A stretch of 64,000 nt of DNA, from positions 248,001 to 312,000 of the forward strand of contig NZ_SSOA01000001.1 of the NCBI RefSeq assembly GCF_004801395.1, in the 5' to 3' direction. Position numbers and translations under genes: made by a program. Below are positions 7,268-15,475 of the stretch, piece after piece. Within the stretch, counting starts at the first letter, position 1, and every line of letters begins with the position of its first letter. The DNA comes from Gillisella terrae (lineage in GTDB: Bacteria > Pseudomonadota > Alphaproteobacteria > Rhizobiales > Rhizobiaceae). Under the pieces are notes generated by a model. It did not search any database. It had not been told where the DNA came from and saw nothing but the letters and a program-made list of their open reading frames with translations.

Positions 7268-7323
7268 GGCTTACTGCATAATTCCTTAAATCGGAGTGGC
7301 TTTAAGGAATTATGCAGTAAGCC
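7268..7323. repeat. Long perfect palindrome, second half of a RIME-like element
   Basis: Perfect 23-bp arms (GGCTTACTGCATAATTCCTTAAA and complement) around a 10-base loop, between clpP and the flagellin gene. The core CTGCATAATTCCTTAAATC is shared with elements at 27581, 43077, 53082, 58596 and 62142. A partial related copy, with GCATAAT and TTTATGC-like segments, lies just upstream at about 7140-7210. Confidence 0.85.
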
Positions 7324-7350
7324 GTGCAGCGTTCGCCTTTTCACAGCAAA

Positions 7351-7379
7351 ACGGACGCCGCATCTGTCGCAACGTCCGT
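7351..7379 (-). terminator. Probable terminator of the flagellin gene
   Basis: Inverted repeat ACGGACG/CGTCCGT with 15 bases between the arms, 32 bp after the flagellin stop on the minus strand and followed in that direction by TTTTGC. Confidence 0.6.
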
Positions 7380-7410
7380 GTGATTTTCACCTGCAATTTC
7401 AGCAATATGC

Positions 7411-8364
7411 CTACATGAACAGCTGGGTTACGCTGCGTTGCTGGCTGTTGGCAATGTTCAGGCCAATGGTTTGCAACTGACTTTGAACCTTTTGCGAAGA
7501 CAGCTTGGTGGCTTCTTCTTCCATATTGGCATCCGTCAGACGACCAATGCTGATGGTGTTGACGTCCTGAAGGTCTTTCAGGAAATCGGTGTTGGCGGAA
7601 ATGGTTTTCTGGGTGGCCCCAATCTCTGCCCCGGCATTGGCCAGGCCATAAAGCATGGTGTTGGTCGCCGAAATCATTCCGTCAATGTCAGCGTTGGGCG
7701 TGCTGTTGGAAATGGTAATTTCCTGAGCCGTTGGCGAGGCTGGCGTCTGCGAATTGGCATTGAGAAGATAATAATCGCTTGTCGAGCCATCCGGCGCAAT
7801 CGTGGTATAGGCGCGGGTCAAAATGCCGTCATTGGCATCATTGGCGCTGGTCAGCACACTTTTGGCCGTGTCGAAATTGGTGACGTTGACGGCCAGATTG
7901 CCATTGCTGTCGGTGCCAACCGAAGACACCATGGAGGTCACCTTCGGGCTTTCCGAGGCACCAAGCTTGAGCCAGTTCTGGCCGTTGAAGCTCGACGATT
8001 CGGCAACCGTCGACAATTGTGATTTGAGCTGGGTGATTTCGGTGTTGATGGCGTCCTTATTGGCACCCACAGCCTTGGCGAGAATCAGCTTGGATTGAAT
8101 ATCGGAGACAATGCTGGTGGCCTGCTCCACACCCAGAGCCGCCGTATCGGCCACGGCGGCCGACAGGCCGGTGGCATCCTCTGCGCTTGACAGCGAGAGG
8201 TTGGACGATTTCATCGTGGTGGCAATAGACCAGTATGCGGCGTTATCGGCTGCTTTATCAACACTTTTGCCAGTGGCAACCCGTACCTGTGTGCTTTCAT
8301 AGGCTCTGGATGTGCCGGTGAGCAATGACAGAGCCGAACTCGATGTTGCGTTTACAGAAGCCAT
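7411..8364 (-). CDS. Flagellin (divergent, outside a flagellar cluster)
   Basis: A 317-residue flagellin. The ATG at 8364 (MASVNATSSSALSLL) has GGTGGAG in front. The N-terminal D0/D1 region keeps family signatures (ATGKSVDKAADNAAYWSIATTM, residues about 31-52) and the C-terminal D1/D0 region shows SIGRLTDANMEEEATKLSSQKVQSQLQTIGLNIAN. The middle part is short and variable. No other motility gene is adjacent, so this is an isolated secondary flagellin. Its end (QRSVTQLFM) differs from the LFR-type end of main rhizobial flagellins. It could contribute a minor filament subunit; this is inference. Confidence 0.88.
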   Translation of the reverse strand: MASVNATSSSALSLLTGTSRAYESTQVRVATGKSVDKAADNAAYWSIATTMKSSNLSLSSAEDATGLSAAVADTAALGVEQATSIVSDIQSKLILAKAVGANKDAINTEITQLKSQLSTVAESSSFNGQNWLKLGASESPKVTSMVSSVGTDSNGNLAVNVTNFDTAKSVLTSANDANDGILTRAYTTIAPDGSTSDYYLLNANSQTPASPTAQEITISNSTPNADIDGMISATNTMLYGLANAGAEIGATQKTISANTDFLKDLQDVNTISIGRLTDANMEEEATKLSSQKVQSQLQTIGLNIANSQQRSVTQLFM

Positions 8365-8580
8365 GCTAATCTCCACCCACGGTACGATACACAATACAGA
8401 CCCGCCGCCGGACCCGGAAATTCCTGATGATGATTGCAGAGGCAGCCGCCAAAAGCAATCATGTGAGTTATCTATAATGTACGAACTATTACAACCTGCT
8501 TGATACAATAATTAACAGTTTAACGATCCGGGCGAAAATACCCATATTTCTGCCGAGGCCCATGAATCGGCGGAGGCCTC

Positions 8581-8841
8581 TCAATCCGCAGAAGAAAGAC
8601 GGCGCATGGTAAATTCAATGCGGTCATCCTCAAGGCGTCTCCAGCTTTCAATCTCGGTCCAATAGGCGGCACGGGGAAAGGCATCAAACCACTCGCGTGC
8701 TTTTATGCGGGCATCTTCCCGATTCAGGCAAAAGGTTTCGCGGATAAAGGCAGGGTTATGCGCGCCTTTTTGCCCCTGGCGATAGCGATCAATCTGACGT
8801 TTCAACCCGTCGAGCGGAGGACGAGGAATTTTTGCAGCCAT
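8581..8841 (-). CDS. Small conserved hypothetical protein
   Basis: An 86-residue, Arg/Asp-rich, apparently soluble protein of unknown function. ATG at 8841 (MAAKIPRPPLDGLKRQIDRYR) is preferred over the upstream in-frame ATG because AGGA lies 9 bases before it. No membrane segment, signal peptide or cysteine cluster. The pattern FPRAAYWTEIESWRRLEDDRIEFTMRRL is distinctive but not assigned to a family. Divergent from hemF with about 165 bp between. Confidence 0.6.
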   Translation of the reverse strand: MAAKIPRPPLDGLKRQIDRYRQGQKGAHNPAFIRETFCLNREDARIKAREWFDAFPRAAYWTEIESWRRLEDDRIEFTMRRLSSAD

Positions 8842-9005
8842 GACGGTATATCCTGTTCCGACCTCATCATAAAACAACTGCGGGTATTTTTCCAGCACTC
8901 TAAATTGAGAGATTCTAAATCAGTTTTGATGTTCTGGCGCATCAAAGTCAGACCTGCTATCTGCTGCGATCAAAATTCGCCGAGATGACGACAGGGAGAA
9001 TGCAT

Positions 9006-9920
9006 ATGGAACGTCCTGTTTTGCCAAAGGGCCTGCCCGCCGATATCGAGCATAAAAAGGCAACGGCACGGGCGTGGTTTGAAAATCTGCGGGATCAGAT
9101 TTGTGCGTCTTTTGAAGCGTTGGAAGACGAATTATCCGGCCCGCTCAGTGACCGTGAGCCCGGCCGTTTTGTGCCCAAGGACTGGCTGCGCGAAGAGGGC
9201 AAGGGCGGCGGTGGCCGCATGTCGATGATGCATGGCCGGGTGTTTGAAAAGGTTGGCGTGCACACATCCACCGTCTACGGCGAGTTTTCGCCCGAATTCC
9301 GCAAGCAAATGCCCGGTGCCGAAGAAGACCCCAGCTTTTGGGCCTCCGGCATTTCGCTGATTGCCCATCCGTGCAATCCCAATGTGCCAGCTGTGCATAT
9401 GAACACCCGCATGGTGGTGACCACCAGCCAATGGTTTGGCGGCGGTGCTGATTTGACGCCAGTGCTGGATCGCCGCCGCACCCAGGACGATGCGGATACG
9501 GTTGCCTTTCATGCCGCCATGCAGGCCGCCTGTGATGCTCACCCGGATGTTGCGGATTATCCGCGCTATAAAACATGGTGCGATGAGTATTTCTTTTTGC
9601 CCCACCGCAATGAGGCGCGCGGCATCGGCGGCATTTTCTTTGACTGGCTGCATGCTGGCGAAAAGCTGGACCGCTGGGATGCGAATTTCGCCTTTGAGCA
9701 GGAGGTCGGTCGTCAGTTTCGTGATGTCTATCCGCAGCTGGTGCGGCGCAATTTCAACACGCCATGGACAGAGGCGGACCGCGAGGAGCAATTGGTGCGC
9801 CGGGGCCGCTATGTCGAGTTTAACCTGCTTTATGACCGCGGAACGATTTTTGGCTTGAAGACGGGCGGCAATGTCGAATCAATTTTGTCATCCATGCCGC
9901 CGCTGGTGCGTTGGCCTTGA
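9006..9920 (+). CDS. hemF: Oxygen-dependent coproporphyrinogen III oxidase
   Basis: A 304-residue cytosolic enzyme that decarboxylates coproporphyrinogen III to protoporphyrinogen IX in heme synthesis using O2. Family motifs are clear: [57 protein letters not shown] and [22 protein letters not shown] near the C-terminus. The ATG at 9006 is chosen because AGGGAG ends 7 bases before it; upstream in-frame ATGs overlap that site. Full length. Single-gene unit; no FNR/FixK box with correct spacing was found upstream. Confidence 0.95.
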   Translation: MERPVLPKGLPADIEHKKATARAWFENLRDQICASFEALEDELSGPLSDREPGRFVPKDWLREEGKGGGGRMSMMHGRVFEKVGVHTSTVYGEFSPEFRKQMPGAEEDPSFWASGISLIAHPCNPNVPAVHMNTRMVVTTSQWFGGGADLTPVLDRRRTQDDADTVAFHAAMQAACDAHPDVADYPRYKTWCDEYFFLPHRNEARGIGGIFFDWLHAGEKLDRWDANFAFEQEVGRQFRDVYPQLVRRNFNTPWTEADREEQLVRRGRYVEFNLLYDRGTIFGLKTGGNVESILSSMPPLVRWP

Positions 9921-10115
9921 TGGCTCATTTGCGCCATTTTACGACATCTGTGGGGTAGTACCCCTCGAATTGAGGGGGATATGGATTGATGCGGCATCAT
10001 TGTGTGCTGTTTTAGTTAAGGAGAAGCTGTTTTATTGGCACTCACAAAAGATTTAACATTGGTTTAATTCTCTTCTGTGTTACACTTAAGACACAGATCA
10101 AGGAGGAGGATTGCA

Positions 10116-10388
10116 ATGGTTGCCATGAACAGCATGCCCATCCCCACACAGCCCAATAGCGGCGAGAGATCGCTTGATACTGTTGAGTTGATCGATCGTA
10201 TGGCGCATGATTTGAAAGCGTCCAGCGATGCAGATCTGCCCCACTGCTACTTTGTGGAGCAGGCAAAGCTTCGTTTGGCGGGTGTTCACACCCGTGAGCG
10301 CGCAGCGAATGATACGGTCAAGACGGTGAGCAAAAACATCGTCAACGGACCAAGCTCGGTGTTTTATGCTTGGGCCATGCCTGAGTAA
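10116..10388 (+). CDS. Small hypothetical protein
   Basis: A 90-residue soluble protein, MVAMNSMPIPTQPNSGERSL at the start, preceded by a near-perfect AGGAGGAGG ribosome site, which decides the ATG at 10116. It contains a hydrophilic helical middle (ELIDRMAHDLKAS, CYFVEQAKLRLAG). Not assigned to a family; function unknown. The final 20 bp, including the stop codon, are almost exactly repeated 14 bp further on (10403-10422). Confidence 0.62.
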   Translation: MVAMNSMPIPTQPNSGERSLDTVELIDRMAHDLKASSDADLPHCYFVEQAKLRLAGVHTRERAANDTVKTVSKNIVNGPSSVFYAWAMPE

Positions 10389-10422
10389 CTTTGCCTGCGT
10401 AACTTGGGCCATGCCTTAGTAA
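10369..10422 (+). repeat. 20-bp near-perfect direct repeat
   Basis: CTTGGGCCATGCCTGAGTAA (10369-10388) is repeated with one mismatch at 10403-10422. The first copy encodes the C-terminus and stop of the small protein at 10116. Confidence 0.85.
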
Positions 10423-10562
10423 AAAGCCGAATAAAGACCTGCTTAAAAGCAGACCAAACCATAAAGAACCTTCTGCGCCGGAATGATCTCTGGTGCAGCA
10501 TTGAACCGCAACTTCGAGAGGTGAAGTGCGCGGTATCACGCATGACATGGAGGAGTTTTATC

Positions 10563-10754
10563 ATGAAACAGTTTGAGTGTGGCTCACTTGTGCCAGGTTG
10601 CGAATGGCATACCCGTTCCAATGAGTCCGCAGAGGTCGTTCACCGTGCGGTCGAGCATATGCGTCTGGCGCATGGAGAAACATTTATTCGCGAAAACCTT
10701 GTCTACAATATCAAATTGCGGGTTGTTGATACCGCTGACGCAAAAGCGGCTTGA
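10563..10754 (+). CDS. DUF1059 small protein
   Basis: A 63-residue protein matching the DUF1059 pattern: MKQFECGSLVPGCEWHTRS, then AVEHMRLAHGE and a basic C-terminal strand. The two cysteines (C5, C13) and histidines suggest a small metal-binding or structural site, but no function is established. The ATG at 10563 has GGAGGAG upstream; the longer open frame in front has no support. Confidence 0.82.
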   Translation: MKQFECGSLVPGCEWHTRSNESAEVVHRAVEHMRLAHGETFIRENLVYNIKLRVVDTADAKAA

Positions 10755-10761
10755 TGGCGAT

Positions 10762-10793
10762 TGTGCCTGAGGACGAATACGCCGTCAGGCACA
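10762..10793. terminator. Bidirectional hairpin between DUF1059 gene and cca
   Basis: Inverted repeat TGTGCCTGA/TCAGGCACA between convergent genes. No long T-run, so strength is uncertain. Confidence 0.55.
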
Positions 10794-10814
10794 GGTCTTG
10801 GTTCAAGGCTGTGA

Positions 10815-12077
10815 TCAAGAGTGTGATGCCAGTCTTTCTGTCAGCCGCGAAAGCAGCGTGTCGCGGCTGAGGGTGAAATTGGCCTGCACCCACATGGCCT
10901 CCATTTGACTGAGCAGGTCTCCAACCTCTGGCCCGGCGGCTATTCCCTTGGCTATGACATCTGCGCCATTGAGGGGAAAAACCGGCTTTTCGAAATTCTC
11001 CGCTCTTTGCAACAGGCGCGAAAAACGCCCGCTCTGTGCCATGGCCTCGGTGTCACCTTCGGCCTTGCTGCGGGCATTGGCAAGCGACAGGCGAAGCTGG
11101 GCGATGATACCAGCTTTGCCGTGGGTGTAGAGCAGGCGGTCCAGTGCGAGCTCGCTCGTGCTATCGGCAATTTTGGGAGCACTGACGAAGTCCTGCAAGA
11201 ACTGCGCTTCGACTTTGGAGAGTTTCAGGCGGGCGCTTAAAGCCTTCATGCGCTCCGCATCATTGGGCACCATGGCTGCCAATCTTAACAGAGGTTCAGG
11301 CTCCCATCCCAGTGCATTTTGCGTGGCGATCAGGCCGGGCATGGCGTCAATGCCCCATTTTTCGGTTTCCGGCAGGATGGCGGTGAGCACACCTGCCTGA
11401 CGCATCCACAAAAGCGCGCGGCTCGGATCCTTGGCCGACAGCAATTTCTTGATTTCGCTCCACACCCGCTCCACTGAGAGCTGGCTGAGGTTATCGCGCG
11501 CGCCTGCACAGGCGCGAAGGCCAGCGGCATCAGGCCGTCCCCGGCCGTACCAGGCAAAGAAGCGAAAAAAGCGCAGAACCCGCAGATAATCCTCGGCAAT
11601 GCGCAGGTTTGCATCACCAATAAAGCGAATGGTCGCCGTTTCAATGTCGGCCTTTCCCCCCACCAGATCAATGATTGTGCCGATCTGATCGGCATAAAGC
11701 GCATTGATGGTAAAATCGCGCCGTTCGGCATCTGCCTGCCAATCGGTGCCAAAGGCAACCTCGGCATGGCGGCCATTGGTGGCAACATCGCGCCGCAGGG
11801 TGGTAACTTCAAAGGGTTTGCCATCGACAACCAAAGTCACGGTGCCGTGGTCAATGCCGGTTGGCACGGCTTTGATTTTGGCATTCTCTGCCCGTGCCAT
11901 GACCTCAGCGGGCAAAAGCGTGGTGGCCAGATCAATATCACCAACCGGTTCGTCTAAGAGGCTGTTGCGCACCGCTCCACCAACCACACGGGTTTCTGCG
12001 CCATCCGCATTGAGAAGATCAAGAACGCGGGTAAGCGATGGGTCTCGAAACCATGGCTGATCGGCAACAGAGATCAT
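10815..12077 (-). CDS. cca: CCA tRNA nucleotidyltransferase / poly(A) polymerase family
   Basis: A 420-residue class II nucleotidyltransferase that repairs or adds the 3' CCA end of tRNA. The catalytic core shows GGAVRNSLLDEPVGDIDLAT (GGxVR plus the DxD carboxylates, residues about 33-52), then RRDFTINALYAD and EDYLRVLRFFRFFAWYG. The C-terminal helical part is of the long alphaproteobacterial type. It overlaps the NUDIX gene upstream by 4 bp and that gene overlaps DUF1285 likewise, forming a tight three-gene operon. PcnB-type activity cannot be excluded from sequence alone. Confidence 0.88.
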   Translation of the reverse strand: MISVADQPWFRDPSLTRVLDLLNADGAETRVVGGAVRNSLLDEPVGDIDLATTLLPAEVMARAENAKIKAVPTGIDHGTVTLVVDGKPFEVTTLRRDVATNGRHAEVAFGTDWQADAERRDFTINALYADQIGTIIDLVGGKADIETATIRFIGDANLRIAEDYLRVLRFFRFFAWYGRGRPDAAGLRACAGARDNLSQLSVERVWSEIKKLLSAKDPSRALLWMRQAGVLTAILPETEKWGIDAMPGLIATQNALGWEPEPLLRLAAMVPNDAERMKALSARLKLSKVEAQFLQDFVSAPKIADSTSELALDRLLYTHGKAGIIAQLRLSLANARSKAEGDTEAMAQSGRFSRLLQRAENFEKPVFPLNGADVIAKGIAAGPEVGDLLSQMEAMWVQANFTLSRDTLLSRLTERLASHS

Positions 12078-12718
12078 GAGTAAAGCCTTTCATACAGCGT
12101 GCGTAAAATGCCTGCGGTAATGCCCCATATATGGTGTTCGCCATAGGGCATTTCATAAAAATGCCGATAAACGCCATCGCGAAACAGTTTGCTGCCGCGT
12201 TGGTGATTGGCAGGGTCCATCAAAAAGGCCAGCGGCACATCAAACACCTCGGCCACTTCATCGGGGTTTGGCGTGAGTGTGAAGCCGGGCTGCACCACAG
12301 CCAGAACGGGCGTGATGCGAAAGCCGGTGGCGGCCAAATAATGGGGCAGGCGGCCAACGGTTTCCACAAACTGCGGCTCTAGGCCGATTTCCTCATGGGC
12401 TTCGCGCAGGGCTGCGGCTTCCGGGCTTTCATCTTCGTCATCAATGCCGCCGCCGGGAAAGGCGATCTGGCCGGAATGCTTGCGCAATTTATCGGTGCGC
12501 TGGGTGAGGATAATCCGCGGCGCATTGCCATCATTGACCACCGGCACCAGAACTGCGGCATCTTTCAGCCGCATGGTTTCCAGAAATGGCAGAAGGTCTG
12601 TGTTCAGCGCATGGTCACCGTGATTGCGCCATGCTTCCGCCAAGGGCGCGCCGCTCTGGCGCTGGGCGCGCGCTCTGAAATCTTCGGCGGTAAATTCCAT
12701 CTCAACAAGGTTATTCAT
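12074..12718 (-). CDS. NUDIX hydrolase, coenzyme A pyrophosphatase type
   Basis: A 214-residue hydrolase. The NUDIX box GGGIDDEDESPEAAALREAHEEIGL is intact, and in front of it LTQRTDKLRKHSGQIAFPGG is the UPF0035 signature of CoA diphosphatases (NudL/PCD1-like). It probably cleaves CoA or related dinucleoside diphosphates to 4'-phosphopantetheine and 3',5'-ADP. Overlaps cca and the DUF1285 gene by 4 bp each, so translation is coupled. Confidence 0.87.
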   Translation of the reverse strand: MNNLVEMEFTAEDFRARAQRQSGAPLAEAWRNHGDHALNTDLLPFLETMRLKDAAVLVPVVNDGNAPRIILTQRTDKLRKHSGQIAFPGGGIDDEDESPEAAALREAHEEIGLEPQFVETVGRLPHYLAATGFRITPVLAVVQPGFTLTPNPDEVAEVFDVPLAFLMDPANHQRGSKLFRDGVYRHFYEMPYGEHHIWGITAGILRTLYERLYS

Positions 12719-13332
12719 GGGGCTGTGTTCTCAAGCAATGCGGCTTCCATGACCGGAAAGGTAGCGCCCCCGGAGCGGATGGCAAACATCTCTCGCCCGT
12801 CAATCTCCATGACCTCACCTTGCGCCAGAAGATCATAGGTCACAGCGCGAGATACCAGCGCTTGCAGCCTCCCGCGCACATTGAGATAGGGTTTGAGCTG
12901 GTCATTGTCATTGGTAAAACTCAGCGGATGGTCTGGACCGGCTGCAATCACATCGCCAACATTGGTGCGAAAGGTCAGCAAGGGGTCGCCCTTATCTTCG
13001 CTGACTGTCATCTCGACAGCCAGAAAATGGGCGTCCTGCACCCGGATACCAACTTTTTCCACAGGTGTGACGAGATAGGTTTTGCCATCATCGTCTTTGC
13101 GCAGAACGGTGGAAAACAGCCGCACCAGGGGGGCGCGGCCAATGGGGGTGCCCATGTAAAACCACGTGCCATCGGCTTTGATTTCCATGTCAATATCGCC
13201 GCAAAACGGCGGATTCCAGCGATCAACAGGGGGAAGTCCCGCCTTGCCGCCCGTGGTTTGCTCGCTTGCCCGCGCTATCATGGCGGCCAGATCGGCGCTG
13301 AGTTCGGCTTTATTCTCTTTATCGCCTGCCAT
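12715..13332 (-). CDS. DUF1285 protein
   Basis: About 205 residues from the ATG at 13332 (MAGDKENKAELSADL); the open frame continues 25 codons upstream, but the N-terminus there is not family-like. The block VDRWNPPFCGDIDMEIKADGTWFYMGTPIGR is diagnostic of DUF1285, a two-domain fold of unknown function. First gene of the DUF1285-NUDIX-cca operon and divergent from moxR with about 155 bp between. The ribosome site is weak, leaving the start uncertain. Confidence 0.85.
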   Translation of the reverse strand: MAGDKENKAELSADLAAMIARASEQTTGGKAGLPPVDRWNPPFCGDIDMEIKADGTWFYMGTPIGRAPLVRLFSTVLRKDDDGKTYLVTPVEKVGIRVQDAHFLAVEMTVSEDKGDPLLTFRTNVGDVIAAGPDHPLSFTNDNDQLKPYLNVRGRLQALVSRAVTYDLLAQGEVMEIDGREMFAIRSGGATFPVMEAALLENTAP

Positions 13333-13488
13333 GTTTATGTCCCGGTTTTCAACGTAATAGCTGTATGACACGAGATAGTGGTTTGAAACGCGCTTGTCAG
13401 CCGCCATACGGGTAATAAGTTATAGAAAGATTGTGTTGCAAAGCGGCGTGATCGATTCGATTTGTTTTGTGAGCCAACGGAGAACGCC

Positions 13489-14502
13489 ATGGGCATGATC
13501 ACCACCACGGACACCGCGCTCGATGAAAAGGCGATGATTGCCAGCGCCGAACGAGCCTTGAGCGAGATTGCCGATGTGCGCCGCGAGGTCTCCAAGGTGA
13601 TTTTCGGACAAGAGCAGGTGGTGGAAAGCACGCTTCTGGCCATTCTCTCCGGTGGCCACGCGCTGCTGGTGGGTGTGCCGGGCCTTGCCAAGACCAAGCT
13701 GGTTACCACGCTTGGTACGGCGCTGGGGCTGGATGCGAGCCGCATTCAGTTTACGCCCGATCTGATGCCCTCGGATATTCTTGGCTCTGAAGTGATGGAT
13801 CAGGACGAGCACGGTCGTCGCTCATTTCGCTTTGTCAAAGGCCCGGTGTTTGCGCAATTGCTGATGGCCGATGAAATCAACCGCGCCAGCCCGCGCACCC
13901 AATCGGCGCTTTTGCAGTCGATGCAGGAATATCACATCACCATTGCAGGCCAGCGCTATGACCTGCCAGCACCTTTCCACGTGCTGGCCACGCAAAACCC
14001 GCTGGAGCAGGAAGGCACCTATCCGCTGCCAGAAGCCCAGCTTGACCGCTTTTTGCTGCAAGTGGATGTCGGCTACCCTGAGCTTGCTGCCGAGCGGCAG
14101 ATTTTGCTCGACACCACGGGCATCAGTCATGCCCACGCCAATGCGGTGCTGGATGCCGAGCGCCTGCGTGCTATTCAACACCTGATCCGGCAAATGCCGG
14201 TGTCGGAAGTGGTGGTGGATGCGATTTTGTCGCTGGTGCGATCGGCCCGTCCGGGGCAGGGCAATGCCGAGACCGACAAGCATGTGGCATGGGGGCCGGG
14301 TCCACGCGCAGGGCAGGCTCTGATGCTGTGCGCCCGCGCCCGTGCGCTCTATGAAGGGCGTTTGGCACCCTCGATTGATGATGTCCATGCGCTGGCAGAA
14401 CCCGTTTTGCAGCACCGTATGGCGCTGACCTTTGCGGCGCGCGCCGAAGGCATGGCGGTGCGCGACGTGATTGCCGCCCTCATCAAGCAGAACAAGGCGT
14501 AA
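13489..14502 (+). CDS. MoxR family AAA+ ATPase
   Basis: A 337-residue chaperone-like ATPase. Walker A is in VGVPGLAKTKLV, Walker B in LLMADEINRASPRTQ, sensor 1 in LATQNPLEQEGTYPLPEAQLDRF. The ATG at 13489 follows GGAG by 7 bases. MoxR ATPases act with vWA proteins in complex maturation (family knowledge), and here the next gene is a DUF58/vWA protein, followed by two large membrane proteins: the standard alphaproteobacterial cluster. Substrate unknown; cell-envelope functions are suspected. Confidence 0.92.
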   Translation: MGMITTTDTALDEKAMIASAERALSEIADVRREVSKVIFGQEQVVESTLLAILSGGHALLVGVPGLAKTKLVTTLGTALGLDASRIQFTPDLMPSDILGSEVMDQDEHGRRSFRFVKGPVFAQLLMADEINRASPRTQSALLQSMQEYHITIAGQRYDLPAPFHVLATQNPLEQEGTYPLPEAQLDRFLLQVDVGYPELAAERQILLDTTGISHAHANAVLDAERLRAIQHLIRQMPVSEVVVDAILSLVRSARPGQGNAETDKHVAWGPGPRAGQALMLCARARALYEGRLAPSIDDVHALAEPVLQHRMALTFAARAEGMAVRDVIAALIKQNKA

Positions 14503-14518
14503 AGGAGAGCGTGGCAGC

Positions 14519-15475
14519 GTGGCAGCAATAGGACAGATCGTCGAGAAAACCCCGACCGGGGACGGTCTGGCCCGTGCACGTCAGCGCGCAAGCCTGATCC
14601 CCGATTGCATGGTGGAAGCCAAGCGCATCGCCAACACCGTGATTGCCGGGTGGCATGGCCGCCGCAAACGCGGCATTGGCGAAAACTTCTGGCAGTTTCG
14701 CCCCTATGCGGAGGGCGAAAGCATGGCGGCCATTGATTGGCGGCGCTCGGCCCGCGATGATCAACTCTACATCCGCGACCGCGAGTGGGAGGCCGCCCAC
14801 ACCGTATGGCTCTGGGCCGATTTTTCACCATCGATGATGTTTAAATCCAGGCTTGGCACAGTCTCCAAGGAAAGCCGCGCTCTGGTGCTGATGCTGGCGC
14901 TGGCCGAGATTTTGGCGCGCTCCGGTGAGCGCATTGGCTGCCCCGGCATTCTGGAGCCGATTGCGGCGCGCAATGCCGCCGAGCGGCTGGCAACCGCCTT
15001 GATGCATGCCGAGAACAATGCCGCGTTTTTATCGGGAATACCGCAGACGGGCATGATCCGAGGGGCCAGTGATATTGTGCTGATTGGTGATTTTCTCGAT
15101 GATGCGAACCGGATTTTGGATAGCATTACGCCCTTGTCGCGTCGCGGCTTGCGCGGCCATATGATTGAAATTGCCGATCCGGCGGAAGAGCTGTTTCCCT
15201 ACGCGGGTCGCACCGAATTTACCGATCCTGAAACCGGCGAAAAGCTGGTGTCAGGTCGCGCCGAAGCAATTGGTGATGCCTATCGACAGGCCTATCTGGC
15301 CCGTCGAGAAGCTTTGGGGCAGGGGATGCGGCGTCTTGGATGGAGTTTTACCCATCATCTGACGGATCGTCTGGCCTCTGAAGCCTTGGCGGCGGTGCAT
15401 ATGCATCTGTCGGGTGCCCCACAAAATACCCGTCAAAACACGCAGAAAAACGCGCATAGAGGGGGAGGGCTGTGA
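14519..15475 (+). CDS. DUF58 protein with vWA-like fold
   Basis: About 318 residues from the GTG at 14519; the frame opens earlier inside moxR, but AAGGAG (14502-14507) lies just before this GTG. The DUF58 core WQFRPYAEGESMAAIDWRRSAR is clear, and DFSPSM (D-x-S-x-S) is the MIDAS-type metal site of vWA domains. It should be the partner of the MoxR ATPase. The end is Asn/Gln-rich (APQNTRQNTQKN). Its stop overlaps the start of the next gene, so translation is coupled. Confidence 0.88.
   Translation: MAAIGQIVEKTPTGDGLARARQRASLIPDCMVEAKRIANTVIAGWHGRRKRGIGENFWQFRPYAEGESMAAIDWRRSARDDQLYIRDREWEAAHTVWLWADFSPSMMFKSRLGTVSKESRALVLMLALAEILARSGERIGCPGILEPIAARNAAERLATALMHAENNAAFLSGIPQTGMIRGASDIVLIGDFLDDANRILDSITPLSRRGLRGHMIEIADPAEELFPYAGRTEFTDPETGEKLVSGRAEAIGDAYRQAYLARREALGQGMRRLGWSFTHHLTDRLASEALAAVHMHLSGAPQNTRQNTQKNAHRGGGL

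Noticed and set aside
8926-8945. TTGAT...ATCAA inverted repeat upstream of hemF as FNR/FixK box
   Set aside because: The half-sites are 10 bases apart, whereas FNR-type boxes have 4; spacing excludes normal binding.
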